NCBI GenBank assembly: GCA_963921825.1
Contig: OY997590.1
Coordinates: 44,843,039 to 44,907,038, forward strand
Direction of reading: 5' to 3'
Origin: Erodium maritimum
Lineage: Eukaryota > Streptophyta > Magnoliopsida > Geraniales > Geraniaceae
DNA length: 64,000 nt
The notes below the pieces were generated by a model. It was not told the DNA's origin, did not search any database, and saw only the letters and a list, made by a program, of their open reading frames with translations. Shown here one piece after another: positions 34,508 through 46,631 of this stretch (positions are counted from its first letter, which is position 1; every line of letters begins with the position of its first letter). A program made the translations under genes and the position numbers.

Positions 34508-35392
34508 TGTAAGACCCGCTTCCGGTCGAACCGGTAACTCCGGAAGTCACTCGGGACTTCTCCGGAACTCAAACGAAGTAGCCATTATCACGGTTGGCTT
34601 CAGGGAAGAAAACCCTTTCATTTGAATATAATATTGCATAAAGTCAATTTTGGTCAAAACGAGACTTCATATCGACTAAAGCTTCAATTTTTAAAAGTGC
34701 TGGAATTTAAATTGGGAAATTAAATGAGCTAGAGGGACACTTGTCCTATTTTGGTTGAATGAGAGAAAAAGGGATAGTTATTGTCCCTTTTACCCTCCCA
34801 AAAGCTCCTACATGGGTTTCTAGCTCAAGGGCCTTTAAGTCATTGCAACATTTAGGTATTATATGTGTTGGAGAAGCAAAATCATTTTCCTATTTGCTTG
34901 TTGTAGCCGAAATTTGGAGAGGAAGAAAGGGAGAAGAGCTCCCATGGAAGCTTGAAGGAGAATCAAAGAAGAAGGAGCCTTGTGGAGTCATCTTCTAGCC
35001 TCCCACCCTCCAAAACACTAGCATCCTCTTCATCTCCACATCCTAGAGGTAATGGAACTCTCTACTCATCTTTCCTCTTCATCTATTTCCTTGGGTTTTG
35101 GGTGAAAAATGGCTAGATGATGGGGGGTTGAGTAGAAATGATAGGAGATGGTGTTGATGATGAACCTTGTTGGATTTTGGTGAGAAATCAATAGTTGTTG
35201 GAGATTTTGAAGTAGGTTTGATTTGATGAATCCTTGGAAAACTTGTTTGTGGGTTGATTCCTACCATGGGTAGAGGAGTATTGGAGGATTTGGACTGTTT
35301 TGGGGGTTGGAAAGGGTAAATTTCTGGGTTTGAAGGTAGATTTTCGGAGTTTTGGAGCTGGAGGTTGAAGAAGGGCGAAACTGCCCTGGTGC

Positions 35393-35478
35393 GTCACGGA
35401 TCCGTGACGGATCCCGTGACGGGCGACGTCACGGCTCCGTGACGGCGACCGTGAGGGTTGCCATCACAGATCCGTGAC
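35393..35478 (+). repeat. Cluster of GTCACGG...CCGTGAC palindromes
   Basis: Palindromes at 35393-35408 (GTCACGGATCCGTGAC, perfect), 35428-35443 (GTCACGGCTCCGTGAC) and 35463-35478 (one arm altered), with extra half sites between them. The same motif type occurs three times in the G1 leader. Confidence 0.9.
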
Positions 35479-36404
35479 CAGACCCGCGACCCACCAGAGT
35501 GAGGGTTTCTTGGGGATTTGTCGAAGGGTTTACACCTTGGTTTTGAGATGAACTTTGGAAGGGTTTTGGGGGTCTTTCTTACTGTTTAAGTGGAACCTAA
35601 TTAGTGCCTCTTTGTTTCCAAGACCTTGGGGATCGAGCTAGAGGAGCAAGGATCACACCGAGGCCCGAGGGAAGAGCGAGGTGGTGATCACCGGACTTCA
35701 CCAAAGCGTTGACGAGGAGGACCTTGAGGTAGGGAAAGCCTTAACCTCTCGTTTACGATGCCTAGTATGCATGCTAGGTTAATAAAATTGGAAAAGGTCC
35801 TAGATATGCATATAGGATGCGAATAACTAGCTTAATCATCTTTCAATTGCTAATAACCAGAGTGTCTAGTGGTGACCTATTAGGAGGCCAATCACTAGTA
35901 TAATTCGCTTTCAATACTTGGGATATGTTTGTCTGGTAGAGGAGCCTTGGCAAAGCCCTCGGATTAGTTGCGTGTTAGGATCACATGCTTGGTTGTTGGT
36001 TGCTTGGTGGATAGGCTAAAGAGTCTAATGAAACTAGTGAAATTGCATGTTTGAATGCTCTTTCGAAGGCTTTATGATTAATTGGTTGATCAGACTCGTA
36101 CCTGCTCGTTGTTTGTATTCGAATGATTACTTGATTTACTTGATTGATTGTTGGGGGTATCGAGTATGACTGGTTGTACCGCGCGGCGCAATCAGGTTAT
36201 CGATGCCCCGGTGGTTCGAAACTGGTAAGTGAACGGTAAGTTGGAATTGTGTGATTGGTGTGAATTGATCTAGTGATTTGTGTACTGTGTGCTATGGGAA
36301 TTGGTGATGGGTGAACTATGTGTGTTAGTGGTTTGACTGTGGTTGGATTGGTTGGTGTTAAGTTTCGGTAAGCGTGTTGCTAAGATGTTATGGAATTATG
36401 GTTG

Positions 36405-36515
36405 ATACGATATGGTACCTACACCGTTGAGGAGTCCGGTGTAGGGTGAGATAGAGTTGATTGTTGTTATGGTATGGTACCTACACCGTTGGGGAGTCCG
36501 GTGTGGGATGATATA
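36405..36515 (+). repeat. Two-copy hairpin repeat in LTR G4
   Basis: TATGGTACCTACACCGTTG followed by GGAGTCCGGTGT occurs twice about 65 bp apart. Within each copy ACACCG and CGGTGT can pair. Confidence 0.85.
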
Positions 36516-37142
36516 TTGGTTATTTATTAAATTGCCCACGTGTGCGCTCCTACGGGAGTATGGCCCTGGGTTCCCAATGACATAAAATCCTTTGGAGACG
36601 TTTCTGAGAATCCCGATGATAAGCGCCCCGAAGGGTTGTTTCCGGTCGCCTCAATGTTATGCGTCTCCTCTGGATTTGAGGGAGAATCCGAGAGGACACA
36701 TCATGTGGATCGGAGGGTGGTGACTTCATGTGCCACGGCATTGATTTGTTTACTTATTACCCTTGTTTTGTTAAGTTATTTTCTGTTAACTTTATTGTTG
36801 ATCTTGTTCGAGTTAAGGTCTACCTTGTCATGCGTTTTCCCTACTGAGCGTGAGCTCACCCCTTTGTTTTGATGTTGTGTCTACAGGCTTGACTGAAGAG
36901 TAGAAGCTTGGGCGCTTCTCGGTGTGGGTTCATAGAGACTTCATGTTTATTTCCTTTATTTAAAAACAGTCTGGTAAAAACTTATTACCACACCCCCTGA
37001 GGGTTACTTATACTGTACTTGAGGTTATGGATTGGAGTACTCACTGGAGATTTTCGAGATTTAATATTGTTTCTTTGCTTTACTGTCTTCTCTTACCCGT
37101 CATGCCTCGGGTCCGGGCGATAACCGGATTTTGGGCGTGACA

Positions 37143-38896
37143 ACCTTCGTGTTGTATCCCAAACCAACAGGGGGATACTACTTCTACAAACCCAGTGAGA
37201 ACATGGTGTTTGTCGCTTGGGGTGCAGTCTTTATGGAAAAGGAGTTTTGTTTCCAAAGACGTCATTAGGAGGACTGTGCATCTCGAAGAAATTCAGGATG
37301 GTACAGATCTGTCTAAATCAATTGACATTTCAGTAGAAAGGGAGCTAGAGATGGTCGTAGAGTAAGAACCAATTCCTGTTACAATTCTGGAAGGTCCAAG
37401 GCGATCTGAAGGGATCAGTCGTCCACCACCAGGATATGGTATCCGGAGGTGACAATGAAGTCATGGTGGATCACGATGATCCAACCACCTTTCAGGAAGT
37501 CGTGGATGGGCCCAACTCTGAGTTATGGATGGGAGCCATGAGTAAGGAAATGCAATCCATGTCGGACAACCGAGTCTGGGAACTGGTTGATCCCATCAAT
37601 GGTGTGAGGACCGTCGGATGCAAATGGATCTTCAAGGTGAAGATGGACATGGACGGCAACCCTCTGACCTACAAAGTTCGACTCGTGGCGAAAGGTTATA
37701 GGCATATCCAATGGATTGACTATGAGGAAACCTTCTCCCTAGTGGATATGGTCAAAATCGATCCAAATTCTTCTTGACATAATTGCGTATCATAATTACG
37801 AGATATGGAAAGTGGATGTCAAAACCGCATTCCTAAATGGAAATTTGACTGAGTACGTTTCTATGTCTCGGCCGAAAGGTTTTGACGGTCTGAAGAATAA
37901 GGGAAAGATTTATAAGTTGTTGAAATCCATTTATGGATTGAAACGAACTTCTCGGAGTTTGATCCTTCGTTTTGATGAAGCAGTAATTGGATTTGGCATA
38001 ATAAAAAATGAGGATGAATCTTGCGTTTATAAGAAGGCCAGTGGGAGCAAGATTACCTTTTTGGTTCTCATTGGAAACGACATCCCAACCTTGAACGAGA
38101 CTTAAGCTTGGTTAAGGAAGTGTTTTTCAATAAAGGACTTAGGCGATGCTTCTTATATCTTAGGGATTAAGATATGTAGGGATCGCACCAAGAGGGTCTT
38201 GGATTTAAGTCAGGGAACCTATGTGAACAAGGCATTGAGTAGGTTCTTAATGCTCGATTCAAAGAAACGACTCTTACCCACTAGTCATGGCATTCATCTC
38301 AGCAAGAATCGGTGTCCTAAGACACCTGATGAGCTGAAAAGGATGATGAGAATCCTATGCGCCTAGGGGCAGGATCGATCATATATGCCATGACATGTAT
38401 GAGACCGGACGTCGAAGGATGAGTAGACGCTAGTTTTCCAAGACAAATCCATATGACTTTAGAAGTCATTCAGGATATGTGTTTACGTTGAATGGCAGAG
38501 CTTTAGCTGGGAGAGCGTAAAGCAAGATACCATTGCCGAATCTACGACAGAGGCCAAGTACATGGATGTTGCAGAGGCAGCTAAGGAGGCTATGTGGATT
38601 TGGAAATTCACGGCAGGGTTGGGTGTAATTATAAACCCATCCAGCCCGGTGAATCCATTTTGCGACAACACACGGGCCATTGTGCAATCTAAAAGCCTAG
38701 ATCGCATAACAAATCCAAACATGTACTACGACGTATCCACCTCATCAGAGAAATACTGAACTGAGGTGAAGTGAAGATAACCTATAATGCAACAGATGAT
38801 AACATAGCCAACCATTTGACTAAGGCAGTGTCACTGCCTAAACTTGTTAGACATGTAAACTCGATGGGGACATATTGGAGTTTAGATTGGACCTAG
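37143..38896 (+). pseudogene. Copia C2 RT and RNase H segment (fossil)
   Basis: The RT block GCKWIFKVKMDMDGNPLTYK (about 37615-37675), VDVKTAFLNGNLTEYV (near 37815) and an RNase H block (AEAAKEAMWIWKF, FCDNTRAI; 38562-38700) lie in normal Copia order. It aligns with C3 at 49880-51695. Broken in several places. Confidence 0.88.
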
Positions 38897-38910
38897 GGCA
38901 AGTGGGAGAT

Positions 38911-40520
38911 TGTTAGTCTTAGTGCCTGTAGTTCAATCCTAAATGTCCAAATGTATATATCATCGTTAGCAATATAATTAAAGCGGCTTTATATTACTTA
39001 TGTGTTGGAGTAATATATCGATGTGTGCTCTGATCTATGCCCACAATGCGAATAGAACCATAGATCGAGATAGATCACACTCGATGGGTCCCTAGTCAAC
39101 AAAGCTTCACTATAAGCGACTAGTATGAAAGATGGCTCTTTATGGCTTACGTTCTATTAGTCATTGGAATGAAATTCCGAACTCTGATCATAGATATCAT
39201 GTGGGACATGATATTGGACTATCCGACATGAATATGTGCCATAGATCAAGTCATGAACATATTCATTGTCGTAGCTTGTCATGTATCCTTAGACCAAGGA
39301 GTCTTTGTGATCAATATGTAGTAAACAACTAAATTTGACCTGAGCCTAACGTTGTCCGTAACAGGGCTTCCATAACGGCCAGTATTGGCTTGGGGATGGA
39401 CTGCATGAGTGAGAAGAAAGACAGCTAAGGGATTTATCCCTCATACTACGGTATGGGAAAGATATCGGTTCTCGGCCGCTTGATCGAGAGTGAATGAAAG
39501 ATTAGCATGGTCATGCACATGATACTGGGTATCATATATTCAATCATCTCACATATCAAGAAACAGTGATTGAGATTAATAAGGATGACAGCTCTATGCC
39601 TTATCTCAATCAAGATATCGGAGATAAAATGATAGTGACATAGACGACGGAAAGGTTAGAATCGACAGGGTCGATTCGTCATGCAGTGTCAGGGAATACT
39701 AAAGTCTCATTAGTTTCCACTTAAATAGGATCAAGTAAAATGGGATTTTACGTTGATCTATTGACATGCATAAACCTAAGGATCACACCGGAGTGTGAAA
39801 CTCATTGACACATGTATGGAGAATGGCCAAAAGGGAGTTGTCTCGGGACATGACCAAAACTGGGTTTTTGATCACGTGCGCGTAAGTGAATAGGACTTTA
39901 CGGATCGAGACAAGGCTTGGAGTCTTGGGATTGTTCACGTCGGATAATGTTGGACATTTCTGGTATGGAAGGCTTGGAGGTGATGAGCGCATCACGGGAC
40001 CTCGTTGGGAATGGCCATGGGCCATGGTCCAAGAGGCCCATGCAACTAATTAACCAAGTCTTGATTAATTAGTAACTAATTAATCAAGACAAGGATTAAG
40101 GTGTTGGTAATTCACCACCTAACCTCATATTGTCTAGCCATACTTTGTCCTTTTTACACCTTACTTGACATCATATTTGTACATGCCTTTAGTTGGACAA
40201 GTATGTGGTTTGTTATGTTTAAGTCATCTTTTTTCAACATAACAAACACAAGACAAGAATAGGAAACAGAACTTCTCTCCCTCTCTCCCTGCAATTTCGG
40301 GTTTGGCAAACTCTCACCTCCATTTTTGTGTTCTTGAGTGCTCAAAGAGAAGAACTATGTGGCTTTTATTCCCATGTGGATACGTAGGCGTCTTGGAGAC
40401 TCAAGCCAATCATTCGTTACCCGGTGTTCTTGTTTTGGTAAGAAATAGTGCTGAATTTTTCTCTTGTAAATCCATTATTTGTTAGTTGTTTCATGGTTTT
40501 AATCGTCTCTTGGTTTTCAT
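38911..40520 (+). repeat. Copia C2 3' LTR
   Basis: It starts TGTTAGTCTTAG at 38911 after a purine-rich tract (AAGTGGGAGA). It meets the LTR of G2 directly at 40520/40521. Clearly diverged from its 5' partner. Confidence 0.9.
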
Positions 40521-42980
40521 TATACCCGACACAACGATTGACGACTTCCTCCAAAGACACGACAGATAACCACGCAACACTCAAGATCACTAAGGATCGC
40601 ACACCAAACAAGATCACAAAGGATCGCACTCCAACTGCTCAGTAACCCCCACGTCCTTTACCGATCCCTGTTAGGCCAGGCGGTCGACCTATCGCACTTC
40701 TCCCGACACAAAGTCGGACCAGGCTATCGACCTGTCACCCCAATCCACACACGCGCGGCCAGGACTCCTTTCCTCACGGGCGGGCCCCATACCCCGTCTG
40801 AACATGCAGACGCGTGCGATCACAGGACCCCCGTTATTATGAAGCGGGCCGCCAACCTCAGGTAACCATAATCACAATCACAAACAAAGTTCAACAAACA
40901 GCAACAACACCGGTTTGACACTCCACAGGCACTCATGGCCACCCAAGACACCAACGGTAAAACACGGGTTCAACAACCCCACGGGCACTCAAGGCCACCC
41001 AAAACACCAACGGTAGAACACGGGTTTAACAACCCAACAGGAACTCATGGCCACCCAAGACACCAAAAGTAAAGACACGGGTTCAACAACCCCACGGGCA
41101 CTCATGGCCACCCAAGACACCAACAGTAAAGACACGGGCTCTCATGGCCACCCAAGACACAGCAGTAAAATACGGGCTCTCATGGCCACCCAAGACACAG
41201 CAATAAAATACGGGCTCTCATGGCCACCCAAGACACAGCAGTAAAATACGGGCTCTCATGGCAACCCAAGACACAAATTAAACAATCAACCTTCGGGCAT
41301 AACCAAATGCCTCCAGTAATTCTAATATCAAAAGTTCACTGCTCCTACGACACTACTAAGTGTCACATGCATTTCTACTGTTGGATACGTTCCCGTACCA
41401 TACGACACCACCCGGTGTCGCCTGCCTTTCTAATATTCGATAAACTTACTTAACCCACGACACCCAAGTGTCACATGCATTTCTACTGTTGACTTTCCCT
41501 AATCAGGGCCGAGATCCGGCTACTTTTCCCTACCTCGTATGCTTTCTCCAAAAGCTCGCAAATAAGCTTCGGCGTGATCTCGATCACTCGCCTAGCTTTC
41601 CCTTTCCTCTGCCAGCGGCAATATCTAAAAAGAACACAATTTAAATACTTTTAAGCTTGCAGGCATAAACTGAATTTTAATAAACTTGACGCCCAAAGTA
41701 ACCCCAACAATGTCGATCACTCCCAAACTTCCCAATTACTCGACATTGTCGATATTGGACCCGGAAAGGCCCGATTCACCCGACATGGCGAATCTGCTCG
41801 GGTTTTGAAAACGTCCTTTCGGGGCTCCGAAAATTCCCGTTTTCGTTTCTACGGTCTTAGAATAATTCAAGGGTTCCTATCCCCTCGACGGAATCCAATT
41901 CCGACTTCCGAGTAATTTAGTTTGCGTTTAAAGTTTCTAAACCCGTCAATTACAACTTTCACAATTTAATTCCAAATTTCGATCCGGGTGTAGATTAATT
42001 ACTTGGGGAACGTTCTAAACCACCCGAACACGAAACCCGAGCACGTGGACCCCACCCGGACAACCTTGGACGTGGGTGGCTAGGGCATTTTGGGCCCGGC
42101 TCACCATGGTGGTGGCCGGCCCTAGCTCCGGCCAGCTACCCCATGGTCGGCCGGCCACCACCCACGGTTGCCGGAGCTCCCCCCGAACTCCCGGTCACCG
42201 GAAACCGTTCAATCCTTGCTCCAAAACGTCTCCAAGACGTCTCCAACGATCCCCACACCTCAATACCACCACAAACTACTAGTTTTACTCAAACCCTAAG
42301 TTTCAAACTTAAGCAAAACGAGAATCGATTAGGTGCTCACCGTAGAGAAAGTCGATGTGAGCTCGATTCCTTTATCTTTGAGACGATCCAATGGTTAGAT
42401 TCTCGTGAATAGTGGCAAGAACTCCCAACCCTCTTCTGTTTTGTCTCCCTTTCTTCTCTCTTCTTTCTCTTTCTAAAACTCCCTTTTTTCGCTTTTTTTT
42501 TTAACAAGGCCGAACCCCTCCCTTTCTAGTCTTCTTGTTTTTCCCCAAAAACCTAACACCACCACTTGTTTGACAAGTGGCAAGTGGGTCCCACATCTAT
42601 TTGGGAGATTCGCAAAATTCGGACGTTTCGGGCCCCGAACGGGCACTTTTTCCAAGAAATTACGAAACTTCACGGGCTACAAGGAAACGGCTCAACTAAG
42701 ACCGCTGCGATGACGGCTAAGCTTTTTGGATCCAAAACGGTCCCCGAATGGACCAAAACATCGCTCGGTTGACTTTTCCAGCGAAAAGTCAACATTTCCC
42801 AAATTGGTCAGAAAGTTGCCCTGAGTTCCCCGGAACTCACTTTGGTCGATATCGGGGTCAACTTAAGTCCGGTATGACTCTCGGGGTCAATTTCAGGTTC
42901 ATTTAAGTGTCTGTCTAAAAATTTTAAATTTTCCTGTTTTTCGCATATTTGACTGGCGTTGACCGGGAGTGGTTCTTACA
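40521..42980 (-). repeat. G2 3' LTR
   Basis: Aligns with the matching part of 56013-58924, ending against the polypurine tract. The minisatellite of CTCATGGCCACCCAAGACAC units is at 40928-41278. Confidence 0.9.
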
Positions 42981-43031
42981 ATCTACCCCCCTTAAGGGAA
43001 TTTCGTCCGTGAAATTTAAAACAATCGTACC

Positions 43032-44943
43032 TCAGGAGTCGAATAGATGGGGGTACCTCGCGCGACCCTCGTCCTCGCGCTCCCGAGTCGACTCAGCCTC
43101 GTGGTGCCGCCACTGCACCCGTTCTAAGCGGATAAACTTTCCGCGCGGGACCTGCTCCCGTAGATCCATTTCCCAAACCAGTTTCTCCTTATACGAGACA
43201 TTACCCGTTACCTCGACATATGCCCATTCAATGACGTTCGAGGGGTCCGCATATACTTCTGCAACTGGGAAACGTGGATATTCCCAAGCTGCGGTGGCAG
43301 TGCAAGTCGGTATGCAACTGCTCCCACTCCGCTCAACACCTCGAAAGGCTCGATACACCGCAGGGCTAACCTGCCTCCGCCGCGGTTGAAACGCACTAGT
43401 CCACCTTTCGGACTCACCTCCAGGGATACATGATCACCGGCTGTTGACTCGAGAGGTCGGCGCCGTCTGTCAGCATAGCTCCTACTGACTCTCCGCGGTC
43501 TTCAACCGCTCACGCTTCGGCACGACCGACTCAACTGTCTCTCGGTCCAATTCTAGACCAAGTGAACCCTCATTCCTCACTTCCGCCCCGCACACGGGCG
43601 ACCGACACGGCCTACCATACAACGCTCCGAACGGTGCCATCATGATACTGGCCTGAAAGCTGTTGTTGTAGGCGAACTCGGCTAACCGCTCACGAAATCC
43701 ATCGTGACGTACCCCCATTTCCACTATGCAACCGGCAGTGGCTGCAATAACCCAGCGGGACGCTGATGTTCGGCTCTTACCTACTGACAAGTGAGGCATC
43801 GCGATACCAACTTTGCAACCGCTCTCCGCATCCCGTTCCACTAGATATGTCGCCTGGTGTGGCGCTCCTCTTAACGCTACCCACGTGCACTGTCAGACGC
43901 GAATAGTGCGACTCTTGCAGCTCGTTGCCTCCACCGTTACTCGGTACGAACAACCTCCGCGATACCGTAACTCCCAATTAGCACGACGATCTCAGCCCTC
44001 CGCGTCAACACCGCCGGCAACTCTCTCCCGGATCTCTGTCGTCTCGACATCCACCAACTTTTCCTCTATACCACGGCCAAGCCGGGTGGGCTGAGCCACC
44101 GAGAAACACATGGTCACACCGCCAGTAACATCTTCTAGCTCCAACCCGAGCGTGCCCAGCTCTCCCACCATGTCCCACTCTCGGACTGAGATGCTAGCAG
44201 GACACGACATCGGCTTCCTACTCAGGGCAACGACAATCACATTCGCCTTACCCGGATGGTAGAGTAGCTCAAAGTCGTACTCCTCAAGTAGTTCCATCCA
44301 TCGCCGATGGCGCGTATTCAGGTCTCGTTGGGAAAAGATGTACTTAAAACTCTTATGGTTCGAGAACACCTGAAATCGCCCGCCATACAGATAATACCTC
44401 CAGCCCTTTAGCGCGAACGTGACTGCTGATAATTCCAAGTCATGGGTAGGATAGTTGCGCTCGTGTGTCTTCAACTACCTGGAGCCATAGGCAACCACGT
44501 TACCTAACTGCATTAGCACGCAGCCCAGTCCTTCACCGGACGTGACACAACAGACCTCATACCCGAACCCGCGCTCTGGCGCTATCCACACTGGAGCGGT
44601 AGTCATACGAGCCTTCAGCTCCGTGAACGCACGTTCACAATCCTCTGTCCACACAAACCCGAATCCCTTGCGCGTCAAAAGAGTCATAGGCGCGGCTAGT
44701 CGCGCAAAGTCCTGGACAAACCGCCGATTAATATCCTGCCAGCCCCAAGAAGTTGCGGATCTCGAAGACGCTCGTGGGCCGCGCCCACTTCAAAACCGCG
44801 TCGATCTTCGCCGGATCGACCAATATACAGTCACGGGACACTACGTAACCAAGGAATCTCACCTCAGCAAGCCAAAACTCGCACTTCTCCAGGTTGGCGT
44901 ATAACTGATGTGTGCGCAACAGGGTCAGAACATCCCTTAGATG
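43032..44943 (-). pseudogene. G2 pol, C-terminal segment: RT end, RNase H, integrase, chromodomain (fossil)
   Basis: From 44919 down: end of RT (YANLEKCEFWLAEVRFLGYV), RNase H (FVWTEDCERAFTELK; YPTHDLELSAVTFALKGWRY; YHPGKANV), late integrase (LAEFAYNNSFQASIMMAPF; ALYGRPCRSP), then LRCIEPFEVLSGVGAVAYRL and VQWRHHEAESTRERED, which is the chromodomain-bearing C-terminus of Tekay/Del-type chromoviruses. Broken in several places. The upstream half lies beyond Copia C3. Confidence 0.88.
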
Positions 44944-46631
44944 TGTTAGTCTTAGTGCCCGTAGTTCAATCCTAAATGTCCAAATGTATATATCATCGTT
45001 AGCAATAAAATTAAAGCGGCTTTATATTACTTATGTGTTGGAGTAATATATCGATGTGTGCTCTGATCTATGCCCACCATGCGAATAGAACCATAGATCG
45101 AGATAGATCACACTCGATGGGTCCCTAGTCAACAAAGCTTCACTAGAAGCGACTAGTATGAAAGATGGCTCTTTATGGCTTACGTTCTGTTAGTCATTGG
45201 AATGGGATTCCGGAGTCTGATCATAGATATCATGTGGGACATGATATTGGACGACCCGCCCTGAATATGTACCATAGATTAAGTCATGAACATATTCAGT
45301 GTTGTAGCTTGTCATGTATCCTTAGACCAAGGAGTCTTTGTGATCGCTATGTAGTCAACAACTGAGTTTGACCTGAGCCTAACGTTGTCCGTAACAGGGC
45401 TTCCATAACGGCCAGGATTGGCTTGGGGACGGGCTACATGAGTGACACGAAAGACGGCTAAGGGATTTATCCCTCATACTAAGGTATGGGAAAGATATCG
45501 GTTCTCGGCCACTTGATCGAGAGTGACTGGAAGAATAGCATGGCCATGCACATGATACTGGGTATCATATCTTCAGTCATCTCACATATCAAGGAACGGT
45601 GATTGAGAATAATAAGGATGACGGCTCTATGCCTTATCTCAATCAGGATATCGGAGATAAAAGGATAATGACAGGGACGACGGAAAGGTTAGAATCGACA
45701 GGGTCGATTCGCTATGCAGTGTCAGGCAATACTAAAGTCTCGTTAGTTGCCACTTAAATAGGATCAAGTAAAATGGGATTTTACGTTGATCTATTGACAT
45801 GCATAAACCTAAGGGTCACACCGGAGGATGAAACTCATTGACACATTTATGGAGAATGGCCAAAAGGGAGTTGTCTCGGGACATGACCAAAACTGGGTTT
45901 TGGGTCATGTGCCCGTAAGTGAATAGGACTTTACGGATCGAGATAAGGCTTGGAGTCTTGGGATTGATCGCGTCGGATAATGTTGGACATTTCCGGTATG
46001 GAAGGCATGGAGGCGATGAGCGAATCACGGGACCTCGTTAGAAATGGCCACGGGCCATGTTCCAAGAGGCCCATGAAAGGCCCATGCAACCAAGGCCCAT
46101 GGAACTAATTAATCAAGTCTTGATTAATTAGTACTAAGTAAGCAAGACAAGGATTAAGGTGTTGGTGATTCACCACCTAACACAATCTTGTCTTGCCATA
46201 CTTTGTCCTATTTACACCTTACTTGACACCATACTTGTCCCATGCCTTTAGTTGGACAAGTATGGGTTTTGTTATGTTTAATTCATCTTTTTTCAACATA
46301 ACAAACACAAGACAAGAATAGGAAACACATTTTCTCTCCCTCTTCCATGGCCATTTCGGGTTTGGCTAGTTTCCACCTCCATGTTTGTGTTCTTGAGTCC
46401 TCAAAGAGAAGAACTACGTGGCTTTGATTCCCATGTGGATACGTAGGCGTCTTGGAGACTCAAGCCAATCATTCGTTAACCGGTGTTCTTGTTTTGGTAA
46501 GAACTAGTGCTGAATTTTTCTCTTGTGAATCCATTCTTTGTTAGTTGTTTCATGGTTTTAATCGTCTCTTGGTTTTCATTGATTTTCCGCTGCGAGTTGG
46601 TTCATCTCCAACCCTACCTCGAGACCCAACA
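44944..46631 (+). repeat. Copia C3 5' LTR
   Basis: 1688 bp, TGTTAGTCTTAG to GAGACCCAACA. It carries the promoter-like cluster described at 46068-46132. Confidence 0.97.
46068..46132 (+). promoter_or_regulatory. GGCCCA motif cluster and AT-rich palindrome in the Copia LTR
   Basis: GGCCCA at 46068-46073, 46079-46084 and 46094-46099, followed by a 29-bp palindrome (46104-46132; half site ACTAATTAATCAAG). GGCCCA is the complement of TGGGCC, the site II motif bound by plant TCP factors; that this cluster acts as the LTR promoter is my inference. Older copies in C2 have one GGCCCA at this place; copies A and B have three. Confidence 0.6.

Larger units (their letters stand above)
34508..37142 (+). 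repeat. Solo LTR G4 of a second Gypsy-type family, inside C2
   Basis: 2635 bp; starts TGTAAGACCCGC and ends GGGCGTGACA. Perfect TSD acctt (34503-34507 and 37143-37147), and C2 continues on both sides as in C3 near 49880. The ends resemble those of the G1-G3 LTRs but the body is different, so this is a related, distinct family. Contents: GTCACGG-type palindromes (35393-35478) and a two-copy hairpin repeat (36405-36515). Short open frames inside (e.g. 34759-34998, 36540-36872) are probably not genes. Confidence 0.9.
13564..40520 (+). mobile_element. Copia element C2, old, with four nested insertions
   Basis: A plus-strand copy of the same Copia family as C3. 5' LTR 13564-15225, primer site 15226-15240, leader to 16123, coding segments 16124-16655, 19638-19852, 21168-21193, 33621-34507 and 37143-38896, 3' LTR from 38911. 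Between these lie G3, the foldback element, G1 and G4, each with its own TSD. Uninterrupted C3 serves as the empty-site reference for all four. The left flank (13559-13563) is actca; on the right C2 meets G2 directly. The two LTRs differ visibly more than those of any other pair here, so C2 is the oldest LTR element in the window. Coding region broken in several places. Confidence 0.92.

Noticed and set aside
34759-34998. A 79-codon frame suggesting a gene (MREKGIVIVPFTLPKAP...)
   Set aside because: It falls within the G4 solo LTR, which has clear ends and TSD; no homology recognised.
36540-36872. A 110-codon frame with a hydrophobic stretch that could be a membrane protein
   Set aside because: Also within the G4 LTR; T-rich LTR sequence produces hydrophobic residues by chance.
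45165-45365. A 66-codon frame (MALYGLRS...) seen in each Copia LTR
   Set aside because: Inside LTR, non-coding region; conserved only because the LTR copies are young.
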